NCBI RefSeq assembly: GCF_000687755.1
Contig: NZ_JHXN01000009.1
Location: forward strand, 1 to 64,000
Length of the DNA: 64,000 nt
Direction: 5' to 3'
From: Taylorella asinigenitalis ATCC 700933
Lineage (GTDB): Bacteria > Pseudomonadota > Gammaproteobacteria > Burkholderiales > Burkholderiaceae_B
Position numbers and translations under genes: made by a program. Positions 45,855 to 57,001 of this stretch are shown here, piece after piece. Within the stretch, counting starts at the first letter, position 1, and the number at the start of each line of letters is the position of its first letter. A model generated the notes under the pieces. It did no database searches, was not told where the DNA came from, and saw only the letters and a program-made list of their open reading frames with translations.

Positions 45855-46290
45855 TCTTAATCCCTTGTTTTTCAAACCACCCTTTATTAACCTCTAGTGC
45901 GTATTTTGCTGGTTTGCTTGAACAAATTGGAGTTAAATCCAATGGTTTCATGTCAAGCAAATCAATTATTTTATAATCTTCATCCATATAAGCGATACTT
46001 AGAGGAATCAGTGTATTTTTCATCCAAAAGCAAAGCTTTTGCGATTCTTCAAAAATAAATAGCATTCCAGAATTTTCTTCGAGTTCTTTACGAAGCATGA
46101 GACCAAACTCTCTAGAGCCTGGATTATCTGCTATTTCAACAGTAAGTTCAGAATCATTAATTTTAAGTATTTTTTTATCTGAAGAAATTTTTTCTTGATT
46201 GGTTCTAGAGGTTTCTTCAGAGTGAATAATAGGGGAATGACTCGCAAATATCGATAGGAAGAGGAAGTATGTTAGAAATTTGCGAGTCAT
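45826..46290 (-). CDS. DUF192 domain periplasmic protein
   Basis: The 154-residue protein has an N-terminal signal sequence (MTRKFLTYFLFLSIFASHS) and then the DUF192 core: NPGSREFGLMLRKELEENSGMLFIFEESQKLCFWMKNTLIPLSIAYMDED. The family's role is unknown. The cysteine near KLCFWMKN sits where many members have a hydrophobic residue or cysteine. It begins 6 nt after the cold-shock gene stop, so the two may be co-transcribed. Confidence 0.85.
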   Translation of the reverse strand: MTRKFLTYFLFLSIFASHSPIIHSEETSRTNQEKISSDKKILKINDSELTVEIADNPGSREFGLMLRKELEENSGMLFIFEESQKLCFWMKNTLIPLSIAYMDEDYKIIDLLDMKPLDLTPICSSKPAKYALEVNKGWFEKQGIKTQDKAVIEN

Positions 46291-46296
46291 ATATAA

Positions 46297-46530
46297 TTAA
46301 ACAACTGGTTGAATATTGATAGCTTGTTTGCCTTTAGGGCCTTCAGTAATTTCAAAAGAAATCTTTTGATTTTCTTTTAAGGTTTTAAATCCATCCATTT
46401 GTATAGATGAAAAATGGATAAATAAATCTTCGTTACTGCCTTCAGGAGTTACAAATCCAAAACCTTTTGTATCATTGAACCATTTTACGGTACCGATAAC
46501 TCTATTACTAGAGGTTGAATTTTCAGACAT
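46297..46530 (-). CDS. Cold-shock domain protein (CspA/CspD family)
   Basis: The 77-residue protein is a single OB-fold cold-shock domain with both RNA-binding motifs: [12 protein letters not shown] (RNP1) and DLFIHFSSI (RNP2). Such proteins are RNA chaperones. In E. coli cspD diverges from clpS-clpA; here the csp gene diverges directly from clpA. A short serine-rich N-terminus ([11 protein letters not shown]) precedes the domain. Confidence 0.93.
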   Translation of the reverse strand: MSENSTSSNRVIGTVKWFNDTKGFGFVTPEGSNEDLFIHFSSIQMDGFKTLKENQKISFEITEGPKGKQAINIQPVV

Positions 46531-46631
46531 ACTATACCTACATACAAGTTTATAAATTCTGATTATTATGAATTAATTAAGAATTTGTTCAATCAGCACT
46601 TTTACTAATAAGCTCATTAGAGAAGACAATT

Positions 46632-48968
46632 ATGGGAAACAATTTGTTAAACAAGTTACTTTCAGAAACATTCGCAGAGGCTATGGTCCTTAAATCACCT
46701 GAAGTAAATACATTGCATATGTTATTAGCTCTTGTCAGAAAAGACATAATTAAGTTGTTTGTCGACGCAATAGGTTTTGGGTCAGATAGACTTGTCGATA
46801 AAATCCATGAAAGATTGAAGCAAGATGGTGAATATCAACGTCAAAAAGATGAAGAAATTTCACCCTCTAAGGAGCTCGAGGTTATTATTGCCATCTTTAA
46901 TTCTCCTAGATTAGAGAAGTTAATTAGAGATGATACGGATGAAGAAATTTATCTGCATTATTTTGAGGTTTTAATTAAATCAAAAGAGGTATCAGATTTT
47001 TTAGAGCCTTTAAATATGTATGAGGATTTATTGAAAGGGATTCCCATGCAAGATGATTCGAAAGAAGAGGATACATCCCGTCCATCTGAGGAGTCATCAA
47101 AATCAAAATCTAAATCTAAATCCAATAAGATTTCAAAAAAAGACAGACTTTATTTAGATGATATTTCCTACTATAAAGATAAGGACAAAGAAGAATTTGA
47201 ATTAATCCCTAAATTTGCTGTGAATCTTAATGAACTTGCAGAGAAAGGATTAATCGCAGACGCCTACGGACGGGACACAGAGATTGAAAAACTTATTCAT
47301 TGTCTAGGGCGACTAAAAAAAGGAAACCCCCTATTGGTTGGTGAAGCTGGGGTGGGAAAAACTGCTATTGTCGAGGGTTTGGGCTATAGAATATTCAAAG
47401 GTGAGGTTCCAGATTTTCTAAAAGAATCGACAGTATTTAATGTGGATATTGGTGGCATGCTGGCGGGTTCTAAACTGAGGGGAGAATTCGAGATGCGCTT
47501 AAAAGGACTTATTGAAGAAATCAAGCAAGTTCCTAATTCCATTATATTTATAGACGAAATACATACCATAGTTGGAGCTGGTAATTCTGTTAATAATGAA
47601 AATCTCGATGCTGCAAACATGATGAAGCCAGCCTTAAGTGCTGGTGAAATTCGTTGTATAGGCTCTACTACGCATGAAGAATACGAAAACTCTATAGCTA
47701 AAGACCCTGCACTAAAACGTCGGTTCCAGACGATTAATATTGATGAACCCGATCCAGAAATAACTCTGGAAATATTAAGAAGATCTCAGAATAAATATTC
47801 AGATTTTTTCAAGCTTAGATATACAGAAGAGGCCCTTAAGGCTTGCGTTACATTGGCAGAAAGGTACATTACGGACAAACATTTCCCAGATAAAGCATTC
47901 GATCTAATGGATTTAGCTGGTTCTTATGTAAGAATTAATAAACCTGAGGCATCACTTGTTGAAATCAGTGATATAGAGAAGATGGTGTCTATCCTAGTTA
48001 AAGTCCCTGAGGTTCAATTATCTACTTCTGATAAGCATAAATTAAAAACCCTTTATAAAGATCTTACTTGCGTAATTTTTGGACAAAATCAAGCGATAAG
48101 CAAAGTAGTTGATGCTATTAAATTAAATCGATCTGGATTAGGCAAAAGTAATGGTCCTATAGGAAGTTTTTTATTTGTTGGTCCAACTGGAGTTGGTAAA
48201 ACAGAGCTAGTTAAACAACTATCAGAACTACTTACCGTTCATTTGATCAGATTTGATATGTCGGAATACAACACTGAGATGGGCATTACTAAATTGCTTG
48301 GTACTACAGCTGGCTATGTTGGATATAAAGATCAAGGATTACTCTCAAAAGAGATATTAAAAAATCCTTATTCCATTTTATTGTTGGATGAAATTGAGAA
48401 ATCACATCCATCAATCTTTAATTTACTTTTACAGATAATGGACAATGGCATTGCCACAGATAGTATAGGACGTCGATTAAATTTCAAGCATTGCATCATT
48501 GTTATGACCAGCAATTTAGGAGCGGACAAACTAACTTCACAAATGGGATTTACTAATTCTCCTAATTCAAGAGATGTAATACCCGAAGTTAAGAAATTTT
48601 TTACACCAGAATTCGTAAATCGACTAGATGCTATTGTGCCATTTGAACATCTGAGTGAGGAAATTATTCTTAGGGTGGTGGATAAATTTTTCCTTGAACT
48701 TTCGCATCAACTGAAAGAAAAGAACGTATTTATTATTTTTTCTGATAAAGTTAGAAAATACGTCGCAAAAGAGGGCTACGACAAATTTATGGGAGCTCGG
48801 CCGATGTATAGATTTATCGAAGAACATATTCGCAAACCTATAGCTGATGAACTCCTATTTGGAGCATTGTCAGAGGGTGGGTCTGTGTCAGTGGATTTAG
48901 ATGAATTCGATAAACTTAAATTTGTTTTTTCAAGCGATTCTCATAAAGATGAGGATCTTATTTTTTAA
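46632..48968 (+). CDS. clpA: ClpA, AAA+ unfoldase of ClpAP
   Basis: ClpA unfolds substrates for ClpP. The 778-residue protein has two AAA+ modules: GEAGVGKT with FIDEIHTIVGAG, and GPTGVGKTE with LLLDEIEKSH. The ClpP-contacting tripeptide is MGF (in SQMGFTN), which fits the family consensus; E. coli has IGL. The N-domain is divergent, and a Lys/Ser repeat linker (KSKSKSKS) lies near residues 155-165. clpS, normally just upstream, is not found in the 101-bp gap. The next gene starts 19 nt downstream. Confidence 0.93.
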   Translation: MGNNLLNKLLSETFAEAMVLKSPEVNTLHMLLALVRKDIIKLFVDAIGFGSDRLVDKIHERLKQDGEYQRQKDEEISPSKELEVIIAIFNSPRLEKLIRDDTDEEIYLHYFEVLIKSKEVSDFLEPLNMYEDLLKGIPMQDDSKEEDTSRPSEESSKSKSKSKSNKISKKDRLYLDDISYYKDKDKEEFELIPKFAVNLNELAEKGLIADAYGRDTEIEKLIHCLGRLKKGNPLLVGEAGVGKTAIVEGLGYRIFKGEVPDFLKESTVFNVDIGGMLAGSKLRGEFEMRLKGLIEEIKQVPNSIIFIDEIHTIVGAGNSVNNENLDAANMMKPALSAGEIRCIGSTTHEEYENSIAKDPALKRRFQTINIDEPDPEITLEILRRSQNKYSDFFKLRYTEEALKACVTLAERYITDKHFPDKAFDLMDLAGSYVRINKPEASLVEISDIEKMVSILVKVPEVQLSTSDKHKLKTLYKDLTCVIFGQNQAISKVVDAIKLNRSGLGKSNGPIGSFLFVGPTGVGKTELVKQLSELLTVHLIRFDMSEYNTEMGITKLLGTTAGYVGYKDQGLLSKEILKNPYSILLLDEIEKSHPSIFNLLLQIMDNGIATDSIGRRLNFKHCIIVMTSNLGADKLTSQMGFTNSPNSRDVIPEVKKFFTPEFVNRLDAIVPFEHLSEEIILRVVDKFFLELSHQLKEKNVFIIFSDKVRKYVAKEGYDKFMGARPMYRFIEEHIRKPIADELLFGALSEGGSVSVDLDEFDKLKFVFSSDSHKDEDLIF

Positions 48969-48987
48969 TAACCTTTTAGGAGAAAGG

Positions 48988-50142
48988 ATGAAGTCTTTAT
49001 TGAAGCAAATAGGCATCGCATCCGTGATGCTAGCTCCTCTGACAGTGTCTGCAGAGGTTACAGTTGGTGTAGTTTTGTCTAGTACCGGTCCAGCTGCGGC
49101 TATCGGTATTCAATCACAAAATGCCATCAACTTGTGGCCTAAGACAATTGCTGGAGAGCCGCTTCGATGGCTTATCTTGGATGATGGATCGGATGTTAGT
49201 CGCTCAGTAAAAAATGTTCGTAAGCTTATTTATGAAGATAAAGTAGATGTAATTGTAGGACCTAATTTAACGGCTACTGCAGTCGCTTACCTTGAGACTC
49301 TTGCCGAAACTAAAACTCCTATGATTGCACTTGCGGCTAATTCTACGATTGTCGAACCTCAAAGCGATACAAATAAGCAATGGGCGTTTAAAATGCCACA
49401 AAACGATAGTCTAATGGCTGATGTTTTAGTCAAAGATATGATTGACAGAGGCTATAAGAAGATCGCATTTATTGGGTATGCGGATGCCTATGGCGAAAAT
49501 TGGTATAAGGAGTTTGCTAAAAGAGCCGAAGGAAAAATTGAGATAGTTGCCAGAGAGGCGTTCCAAAGAACAGATACATCGGTGACTGCTCAAGTTCTAA
49601 AATTGATAGCATCAAATCCAGAGGCGATTTTAATTGCAGGTGCAGGGACTCCGGCAATATTGCCACAAAGAGCTCTTTATGAGAGGGGATATAAAGGCCA
49701 AATTTACCAAACTCATGGTATAGGCACTTTAGAATTTCTTCAAATAGGAGGAAAAGTAGTGGAGAATACTCTTTTCCCAACAGGGCCTGGAGTTGTAGCT
49801 AGAACATTGCCAGATAGTAATGAAGTTAAAGATGTTGCCCTTGAATTTACGAAAAAGTTTGAGGAAAAACATGGTGAATTTACTACCACGCAATTTGCGG
49901 GCGACGCTTATGGGGCTTATTTAGTATTAGATTCAGCTATAAAAAGGGCTTTAGAGGCTGGAGTAAAGCCTGGCTCCGTTGAATTTAGAACTAAACTAAG
50001 GGATGAAATTCAAAACACTAAGGAGCTTACAGTCCCAAATGGTGTTTTGAATATTACTCCAAAAGATCATCAAGGATTCGACTCAAGAGCTGCTGTAATG
50101 GGCACAATTAAGGAAGGTAAATTCGTTTACGCTCCAAGATAA
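48988..50142 (+). CDS. ABC transporter substrate-binding protein, branched-chain amino acid (LivK) type
   Basis: From the ATG at 48988, which follows AGGAGAAAGG, the 384-residue protein has a signal peptide (MKSLLKQIGIASVMLAPLTVSA, cleavage before EVTVG) and a periplasmic binding fold of the Leu/Ile/Val type (STGPAAAIGIQSQNAINLW, VDVIVGPNLTATAVAY, GYADAYGENW). The substrate is not predictable. No permease or ATPase genes are close by, so it either serves a transporter encoded elsewhere or has a sensory role. Confidence 0.87.
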   Translation: MKSLLKQIGIASVMLAPLTVSAEVTVGVVLSSTGPAAAIGIQSQNAINLWPKTIAGEPLRWLILDDGSDVSRSVKNVRKLIYEDKVDVIVGPNLTATAVAYLETLAETKTPMIALAANSTIVEPQSDTNKQWAFKMPQNDSLMADVLVKDMIDRGYKKIAFIGYADAYGENWYKEFAKRAEGKIEIVAREAFQRTDTSVTAQVLKLIASNPEAILIAGAGTPAILPQRALYERGYKGQIYQTHGIGTLEFLQIGGKVVENTLFPTGPGVVARTLPDSNEVKDVALEFTKKFEEKHGEFTTTQFAGDAYGAYLVLDSAIKRALEAGVKPGSVEFRTKLRDEIQNTKELTVPNGVLNITPKDHQGFDSRAAVMGTIKEGKFVYAPR

Positions 50143-50169
50143 TTACATAATTACAACTAGCTAATTTAA

Positions 50170-50217
50170 AAAACCTCATGAGTACGCATTTAGCGGAAAA
50201 TGAGGTTTTATTTTTCT
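50170..50217 (+). terminator. Intrinsic terminator after the binding protein gene
   Basis: AAAACCTCAT (50170-50179) pairs with ATGAGGTTTT (50200-50209) around a 20-nt loop, followed by ATTTTTCTT. Confidence 0.8.
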
Positions 50218-50288
50218 TGACAAAATCATACTCAGATAAGCTGCAATTCGTGATCCAAAGCTCAATAACTTAGCTACACTACATTATT

Positions 50289-50744
50289 CTATGCAGCTCC
50301 AGTGCTACCAAATCCACCACTGGCCCTATCTGAAGCCTCAAAAGAATCAACAACATTAAATTCAACCTGTTGTACAGGAACGATCACTAATTGTGCCATA
50401 CGATCTAGAGGATTTAATGTGAAAGTCTCAGTTCCACGATTCCAAATCGAAACCATAAGCTGCCCTTGATAATCTGAGTCGATAAGCCCAACCAAATTTC
50501 CAAGAACAATTCCATGTTTATGGCCCAATCCTGATCTAGGTAAAATCATAGCAGCATAATCTGGATTTGCTATATGGATGGCAATGCCTGTGGGAATCAA
50601 ATGTGTTTGTCCTGGTTCAATCGTAAGAGGCTCATCAATACATGCTCTTAAATCAAGTCCAGCTGAGCCAGCAGTCGCATATTTAGGTAGCTGATTCTTA
50701 ATTTTTGAATCCAAAACTACTATATCAACCTTTTTTAGTGTCAT
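50289..50744 (-). CDS. dut: dUTP pyrophosphatase
   Basis: The trimeric dUTPase makes dUMP and keeps uracil out of DNA. The 151-residue protein has all five motifs: [41 protein letters not shown] and [10 protein letters not shown] at the C-terminus. It is the last gene of a six-gene leftward operon and overlaps dedA by 20 nt. Confidence 0.97.
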   Translation of the reverse strand: MTLKKVDIVVLDSKIKNQLPKYATAGSAGLDLRACIDEPLTIEPGQTHLIPTGIAIHIANPDYAAMILPRSGLGHKHGIVLGNLVGLIDSDYQGQLMVSIWNRGTETFTLNPLDRMAQLVIVPVQQVEFNVVDSFEASDRASGGFGSTGAA

Positions 50745-51417
50745 CCTTGATCTCCTCAGTTTTATGATTTGAATAAATGATTTTTGATTTAGATTTCGCC
50801 TCTTTTTTTGATGGCCATATTAAAAAAAGAAATAAGACCACACCTAAAAACACCGAAAAATAAGTAAGATATGTCCCGATATTGCTACCACTTGCTTCTA
50901 CAACTTGTTTTGAAGCCTTAGCCGAGAAATACCCAGGTGCTAGCATCACAGGGACCCACACAATAGCAGATAATATATTTGCTATTTGAAATTTACTTTG
51001 CGATAAGCCCATCACTCCAGCTATAGCAGGAATTGTTGAGCGAATAGGTCCCATAAAGCGACCTAAAAATACCGACATTGTCCCGTATTTTCTAAATAAT
51101 AATTTTGCTTTAACAAACATAGGCCTATATCTGGCAAGTCGAGGCTTTTTCGTTATATCCCATCCTAGCCATCGGCCAATATAAAACGATATTGCATCGC
51201 CGACAATGGCCCCAGCCATACCCCATAATCCTATTTCAATAGGGTTTAATATATCTAGACCAATAAGTCCACCTGTAAACAGCATTAAAGCAGTAGCTGG
51301 AATTAAAAGTCCAATTACAAGCAATGATTCTCCTATGCAAGATAGGAAAATGATAAATCCCGCCCACTCTCTATGAGCAGAAATATACTCCTGAGCCGCT
51401 ATTAAGAAATCATGCAT
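50725..51417 (-). CDS. DedA family membrane protein
   Basis: DedA proteins are integral membrane proteins needed for envelope integrity; some move lipid carriers across the membrane. The 230-residue product has the family motifs [23 protein letters not shown] and [23 protein letters not shown], and about five hydrophobic segments. The start at 51417 (MHDFLIAA) overlaps the coaBC stop by 8 nt; an upstream ATG at 51444 is less likely. Confidence 0.9.
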   Translation of the reverse strand: MHDFLIAAQEYISAHREWAGFIIFLSCIGESLLVIGLLIPATALMLFTGGLIGLDILNPIEIGLWGMAGAIVGDAISFYIGRWLGWDITKKPRLARYRPMFVKAKLLFRKYGTMSVFLGRFMGPIRSTIPAIAGVMGLSQSKFQIANILSAIVWVPVMLAPGYFSAKASKQVVEASGSNIGTYLTYFSVFLGVVLFLFLIWPSKKEAKSKSKIIYSNHKTEEIKDDTKKG

Positions 51418-52612
51418 CTTTGCTAAATCTTTTATGGATGGCAATGATTAACTCATCCGCCGCTTTTGTTTTGGGAAGAGTATCAAATTTTTCTACGCCA
51501 TTAGAATCGAATAATAGTAGGGTAGTCGTTTCTTTACCCATAACGTTTTGGGCTAGATTACCAACCAATAGCGGAACACCTTTGGACTCAAGTTTTTCTT
51601 TTGCATATTGCTCGAGGTTTTCCGTCTCAGCAGCGAAACCTACACACCATGGGCCATCTTCAAGTGCTGCAACTTCAGCCAAAATATCTGGATTTTTGTG
51701 AAATTCCCAATTTGGACTCCAAGTATCTACACCTACTTCTTTTTTTATTTTTTGTTTTGCTGGATTAGGCAAATACCAGTCCGCAACCGCTGCCACACTA
51801 ATGAAAATATCGTATTCTGAAGCCACTTGCATAACTTTTGTATGCATCTCTTTTGCGGTAGTGACTTCTTGAAACTCAATGCCATAAGGTGCTCTTAGGC
51901 ACGTAGGTCCAGATATCAATTTAACTTCAGCCCCAAAATCTCTAGCAGATTTTGCAAGCTCGTATCCAGTTTGTCCAGATGAGCGATTCCCTATATATCG
52001 CACAGGATCTATTTCTTCGTGAGTAGGTCCCGATGTAATCAAGATTTTCATTCCATCTAAGATATCAGGCTTAAAGTATGCAACTACCTCGTCCAATATA
52101 TCTTCAGGCTCTATCATGCGGCCAACACCAGTTTCACCACATGCTTGAGAGCCGCTATCTGGGCCCCAAACATGAATGCCATTAGAGAGCACTTCAAAGT
52201 GATTTTTTTGAGTAGCAGGGTTCATCCACATAAAAGAATTCATGCTTGGTACTATGGCAATGTCCTTGTTACTAGCCAAACACAAAGAGCTAAGTAAATC
52301 ATCTGCTATCCCGTGAGCTAGCTTCGCCATAAAATTAGCGGTGCATGGAGCAATCAAAACTAAATCACACTCTCGACTTAAGTGTATATGAGACATTGAA
52401 TCGGCCATGCTAGAGTCAAGAATTTCAGTATGCACAGGGTTTCCGCTTAAAGCTTGCATAGTTGTAGGCGTAATAAAGCTTTGAGCCGCTTCTGTCATAA
52501 CAACAGTAATATCCGCTCCTTGAGCCTTAAGCTTACGACATAGGTCTGCTACCTTATAACAGGCAATGCCACCAGTCATACCTAATAGAATCTTTTTATT
52601 TGCTAGCTTCAT
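51410..52612 (-). CDS. coaBC: Bifunctional phosphopantothenoylcysteine decarboxylase/synthetase
   Basis: CoaBC makes 4'-phosphopantetheine in coenzyme A synthesis. The 400-residue protein has the FMN-dependent CoaC domain (LLGMTGGIACYKVADLCRKL, PSMNSFMW, the cysteine in QACGETGVGRM) and the CTP-dependent CoaB domain (ILITSGPTHEEIDPVRYIGNRSSGQTG). Length is normal. It overlaps lspA by 17 nt and dedA by 8 nt. Confidence 0.96.
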   Translation of the reverse strand: MKLANKKILLGMTGGIACYKVADLCRKLKAQGADITVVMTEAAQSFITPTTMQALSGNPVHTEILDSSMADSMSHIHLSRECDLVLIAPCTANFMAKLAHGIADDLLSSLCLASNKDIAIVPSMNSFMWMNPATQKNHFEVLSNGIHVWGPDSGSQACGETGVGRMIEPEDILDEVVAYFKPDILDGMKILITSGPTHEEIDPVRYIGNRSSGQTGYELAKSARDFGAEVKLISGPTCLRAPYGIEFQEVTTAKEMHTKVMQVASEYDIFISVAAVADWYLPNPAKQKIKKEVGVDTWSPNWEFHKNPDILAEVAALEDGPWCVGFAAETENLEQYAKEKLESKGVPLLVGNLAQNVMGKETTTLLLFDSNGVEKFDTLPKTKAADELIIAIHKRFSKDA

Positions 52613-53135
52613 TTAACTCTCGTGATTTCTTATGTAGAAAAAACTCGTTTATTAATAATAAGATTACTCCAACTGTAATACATGAATCCGCTACATTAAA
52701 AGCGGGGTAGTAAAAATTCCAACTCTCCCAGTAAAACAGTAAGAAATCTACCACATATCCATAAACAATTCTGTCGATAGCATTTCCCAAGGCCCCTGCA
52801 ATAATCAGGCTCATCGCAATGCATCCAAATTTATCGAGAACATTTTTGCGAATAGTATAAATAAGCCAGGCACTAATTCCGAAGGCCAAAGCTAAAAACA
52901 TATATTTTTGCCAGCCACTAGCATTGGAAAACATACTAAAAGCAGCTCCGTTATTGTGTGCCAAAATAAAATCAAAAAATGGCAATACATTCGTTCTTTG
53001 CCCAAGCTCATAAGTTGACTCAAAATAGAATTTTGTAATTTGGTCAACTATGATTAAAACTAGTACTAAGAAAACATATAAAAACTTAAGTTTTCTTGCT
53101 TGCTCAGAAATATTGTGCTTTGAAGTATCAGGCAT
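52596..53135 (-). CDS. lspA: Lipoprotein signal peptidase
   Basis: LspA cleaves the signal peptide of lipid-modified prolipoproteins. The 179-residue protein has four membrane segments and the two catalytic aspartates in [19 protein letters not shown] and [12 protein letters not shown]-like region ([11 protein letters not shown]). The start at 53135 (MPDTSKHN) overlaps the ileS stop by 8 nt; an ATG eight codons earlier (53159) is possible. It would process the lipoproteins encoded at 5033 and 16528. Confidence 0.95.
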   Translation of the reverse strand: MPDTSKHNISEQARKLKFLYVFLVLVLIIVDQITKFYFESTYELGQRTNVLPFFDFILAHNNGAAFSMFSNASGWQKYMFLALAFGISAWLIYTIRKNVLDKFGCIAMSLIIAGALGNAIDRIVYGYVVDFLLFYWESWNFYYPAFNVADSCITVGVILLLINEFFLHKKSRELNEASK

Positions 53136-55998
53136 AGTTTCTTGATTCGCCACCTTCAAACAAATTGCTCACGCATCTAGAACATATAGTTGGGTGCTCG
53201 GAATTTGAACCCACATCTTCTCTATAATGCCAGCAACGCTCGCATTTTTCATGTTCTGAAGTTTTTATTTCAAAGGCCAGAGTTTCGTTTTCTGATTTTT
53301 CTAGGGTCACATAAGAAACCATAAACACAAAACGTAAATCATCTTTTAATGAAGCAAGTAACTCATATTCTGCATTTGGAGCCTTAATTACTACCTCAGC
53401 TTGTAATGAAGAGCCAATTTCACCAGCCTCACGCTTATTTTCGAGTTCTTTATTTAAAAGATCCCTGATATCAAGAATTTTTGACCATTTCTCTAAAAGT
53501 TTTTCCGCACCTGTAACTTCAGGAAGAACCTCAAATATCTCAGTGAATATAGTTAAGTCGCTCTTAAAATCTGTGTTTTTTAAGAAAGTTTTGCACATCT
53601 CACTCCACGCTTCTTCTGCTGTAAATGATAGTATTGGTGCCATCAACTTAATCATATTCATAGTAATATGGTATAGAGCAGATTGAGCAGAACGACGAGC
53701 AAAACTTTCAGCTGCACATGTATACAAGCGGTCTTTGAGAATATCTAAGTAGAAAGAACCCAAGTCTTCAGAACAATAAGTTTGCAATCGAGCGACTGCA
53801 GGGTGAAACTCAAATCTTTCATACAAAGCAGAAATTTGAGCTTTTAATCTAGATGAAACTGCAACGGCATATTGGTCAACTTCCATCATTTCATCTACAG
53901 AAATTAAATCCCTTGATGCATCAAAATCATGTAAATTACCTAAGAGGAAACAAATCGTATTTCTTATACGACGATAGCTTTCAACAACGCGCTTTAATAT
54001 TTGATCGGAAATTGTAAGTTCACCTGAATAGTCATTAGATGCCGTCCATAGCCTTATGATTTCAGCACCTAAAGAATCTGCTACTTGTCTTGGAGCAATA
54101 ACATTTCCCAAAGATTTAGACATCTTGCGTCCCTGTCCATCCACAACAAATCCATGAGTGAGAAGAGATTTATATGGTGCACGACCATAAATCATAGAAG
54201 AGGTTAGAAGCGATGAATGAAACCACCCACGATGCTGATCAGAGCCTTCAAGATAGAGATCCGCAGGCCATGAAAGCACATCTTTGTGTGAGCCATTAAA
54301 ATCTTTATCCTTACCGCCGTTTACTGTGATATGTGTAGATCCAGAATCAAACCACACATCTAAAGTATCTGAATTTTTAATATAATCTTTAGCCTCTTCT
54401 GGTGGCAATAAATCCGCTACCTCCACCGACTGCCATTTCTCAATACCTTCTTTTTCTACTAAGTCTGCAACTTTGTTAAGCAACTCAACAGTTCGCGGGT
54501 GAAGCTCTCCTGTTTCCTTGTGTACCAAAAAGGCCATAGGAACACCCCACTGTCTTTGACGTGAAAGCGTCCAATCTGGCCTATTTGCAATCATGGCATG
54601 TAAACGTGCTCGACCCCAAGAAGGATAAAAATTGGTTTCCTCGACAGCTCTTAATGCTTTTTCTCGTAAAGTTGCAGATTCATCTTTAGGCTTAATATCC
54701 ATACCTGCAAACCACTGACTTGTAGCACGGTAGATAACAGGAGTTTTATGACGCCAACAATGCATATAGCTATGTTGAAGTTTCAATGTTTTAAGTAAAA
54801 CCCCTTGTTCACGCAAAGTGTCTACAATTTTTGGATTCGCATCCCATATGCTTAATCCGCCAAACAATGCAAGCTTCGATGAATAGACACCATCAGCCAT
54901 AACTGGACTAATAATCCGCTCATCAGATAAGCCACGTGATTTGCATGAAATAAAGTCATCCACACCATAAGCTGGGGCAGAGTGAACAATACCAGTACCT
55001 GTGTCTGTAGTTACATAGTCAGCCACATAGATAGGAGATAGCCTGTCGTACTGAGGATCTGCCTTATATAGTGGATGATGAAAGGCAATGCCATCGAGCT
55101 TATCCCCCTTACATGTGGCAATAATCTCGCCTTCCAACCCCCAATTCTCTAAACACGCTTCGACTCTCTCCTTAGATAAAAGCAGTAAAGACCCAGTCCC
55201 TTCGCGAACATTAGATAATTTCACTAAGGCATATTCAGTTTCAGGACCTACGTTGAGAGCCTGATTTGAAGGGATTGTCCAAGGAGTAGTAGTCCATATC
55301 ACTACCGCACCATCTTCAACTGAATCAACCCCAAACGCAGACGCCAATTTTTCTTTTTCTGCAAACGGAAAAGCAACATCTATAGTCGGGTCTGTTCTAT
55401 CCTGATACTCAACCTCAGCCTCTGCCAATGCCGACTGACAATCAAAACACCAATTAACGGGTTTTAAGCCTCTAAATACGTAGCCATTTTCTATAATGCG
55501 AGCAAGTGCACGAATCTCGTTTGCTTCATTAAGATAATTCATGGTTAGATAAGGATTTTCCCAATCACCCAAAACCCCAAGCCTTTGAAATCCCTCCATC
55601 TGTCTTTGAACCTGCTCTGCAGCATATTCACGTGCTTTTGATTGCACCTCAGCCGTAGGAAGGTTTTTACCGAATTTTTTCTCGATTTGAATCTCAATAG
55701 GCATACCATGACAATCCCACCCTGGAATATATGGTGCATCAAAACCCGCCATAGACTTGCTTTTCAGAATAATATCTTTAAGGATTTTGTTTGCTGCATG
55801 CCCTATATGAATATCTCCATTAGCGTACGGAGGTCCATCATTTAGAATAAATTTAGGTCTGCCTGAACTAGCTTTTCTGATAGCAAGATAGACACCATTA
55901 TCCATCCAATCTTTAATCCATTGCGGCTCCCTTTTTGAGAGATTGCCGCGCATAGGGAAGTTAGTTTTTGGTAGTTGTAAAGTATCTTTATATTCCAT
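53128..55998 (-). CDS. ileS: Isoleucyl-tRNA synthetase
   Basis: IleRS charges tRNA-Ile. The 956-residue protein has the class I motifs HIGH ([13 protein letters not shown]) and KMSKS ([10 protein letters not shown]), the CP1 editing insertion and a C-terminal zinc knuckle ([10 protein letters not shown] and CSRCV). The start at 55998 overlaps the ribF stop by 11 nt. Order ribF-ileS-lspA is conserved. Confidence 0.97.
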   Translation of the reverse strand: MEYKDTLQLPKTNFPMRGNLSKREPQWIKDWMDNGVYLAIRKASSGRPKFILNDGPPYANGDIHIGHAANKILKDIILKSKSMAGFDAPYIPGWDCHGMPIEIQIEKKFGKNLPTAEVQSKAREYAAEQVQRQMEGFQRLGVLGDWENPYLTMNYLNEANEIRALARIIENGYVFRGLKPVNWCFDCQSALAEAEVEYQDRTDPTIDVAFPFAEKEKLASAFGVDSVEDGAVVIWTTTPWTIPSNQALNVGPETEYALVKLSNVREGTGSLLLLSKERVEACLENWGLEGEIIATCKGDKLDGIAFHHPLYKADPQYDRLSPIYVADYVTTDTGTGIVHSAPAYGVDDFISCKSRGLSDERIISPVMADGVYSSKLALFGGLSIWDANPKIVDTLREQGVLLKTLKLQHSYMHCWRHKTPVIYRATSQWFAGMDIKPKDESATLREKALRAVEETNFYPSWGRARLHAMIANRPDWTLSRQRQWGVPMAFLVHKETGELHPRTVELLNKVADLVEKEGIEKWQSVEVADLLPPEEAKDYIKNSDTLDVWFDSGSTHITVNGGKDKDFNGSHKDVLSWPADLYLEGSDQHRGWFHSSLLTSSMIYGRAPYKSLLTHGFVVDGQGRKMSKSLGNVIAPRQVADSLGAEIIRLWTASNDYSGELTISDQILKRVVESYRRIRNTICFLLGNLHDFDASRDLISVDEMMEVDQYAVAVSSRLKAQISALYERFEFHPAVARLQTYCSEDLGSFYLDILKDRLYTCAAESFARRSAQSALYHITMNMIKLMAPILSFTAEEAWSEMCKTFLKNTDFKSDLTIFTEIFEVLPEVTGAEKLLEKWSKILDIRDLLNKELENKREAGEIGSSLQAEVVIKAPNAEYELLASLKDDLRFVFMVSYVTLEKSENETLAFEIKTSEHEKCERCWHYREDVGSNSEHPTICSRCVSNLFEGGESRNYA

Positions 55999-56953
55999 AT
56001 TTTTTAAAATAATTTTTTGTTTTTTCTATATCTTGGTGGATGGCAATGGCCATGGCTTCAACGGACGAGAATTTTTCCTCGTCCCTGATAAATTCTAGGA
56101 ATGAAACATTAATAATTTTACCGTAAGAAAAAATGTTTCTATCTAGAATGTGAACTTCTAGTAATACATCACCCGAACTATCTACAGTTGGGCGAATGCC
56201 TAAATTAGCCACAGCTGGCAATGCCCCCGCACTCAATCCTCTCACTTCAACCACATAAATCCCTGATCTTAGTGCAAACCGCTGTGGCACTCTCATATTC
56301 ATAGTAGGAACACCTATGTCGGTTCCAAGTTTACGGCCATGTATAACGCGTGCTGTGACTTGATAGGGCCGTCCCATAATCTCTTTGGCAATGCCCACGT
56401 TGCCGTAAGCAAGTGCTTGTCTTAATTCTGAGCTTGAATATCGAACCTCATTTTTATCTAAAATGTCTTCTATAAATTCGATTTCAAATCCAAATTTTTC
56501 GCTATAAGACTTAAGCATCTTAACGTCGCCTTGTCTTTTATAGCCAAAACGAAAATCTTCTCCAACGTATAAATATTTAGTTTTTAACCCTTTAACTAAA
56601 ATTTCTTCAATAAAAGCTTCAGGTGCCATAGAAGCTGTTATCTTATTAAACCTATGTATAAAAACTTTTTCTATCCCGCAACTGAGTAAAGATATAACTT
56701 TATCTCTCAAACTTTGTATTCGAGTAGGTATTAGCTCGGGCCTATTACCGATAACTCCAAAGTATTCTCTTGGATGTGGTTCGAAAGTAAGAACACTGGG
56801 AATAAGACACCTATCTTTTGCAACTTGTGTTACTTGTTTTAATATAGCTTGATGACCAAGATGTACACCATCAAAATTTCCGATTGTGAGGGCTGTATTA
56901 GACGTGGCATTAAGATTTCTGAAAATATGTTTGGAATTGATGGAATTAGACAC
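55988..56953 (-). CDS. ribF: Bifunctional riboflavin kinase / FMN adenylyltransferase
   Basis: RibF makes FMN and FAD. The 321-residue protein has the adenylyltransferase domain ([42 protein letters not shown]) and the riboflavin kinase domain ([24 protein letters not shown]). First gene of the leftward operon ribF-ileS-lspA-coaBC-dedA-dut; it diverges from purN over 48 bp. Confidence 0.96.
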   Translation of the reverse strand: MSNSINSKHIFRNLNATSNTALTIGNFDGVHLGHQAILKQVTQVAKDRCLIPSVLTFEPHPREYFGVIGNRPELIPTRIQSLRDKVISLLSCGIEKVFIHRFNKITASMAPEAFIEEILVKGLKTKYLYVGEDFRFGYKRQGDVKMLKSYSEKFGFEIEFIEDILDKNEVRYSSSELRQALAYGNVGIAKEIMGRPYQVTARVIHGRKLGTDIGVPTMNMRVPQRFALRSGIYVVEVRGLSAGALPAVANLGIRPTVDSSGDVLLEVHILDRNIFSYGKIINVSFLEFIRDEEKFSSVEAMAIAIHQDIEKTKNYFKKYGI

Positions 56954-57001
56954 TTCTGAGCGATTAAAATTTTATGTTTTATATTTAAGGATTAAGCATT
57001 C

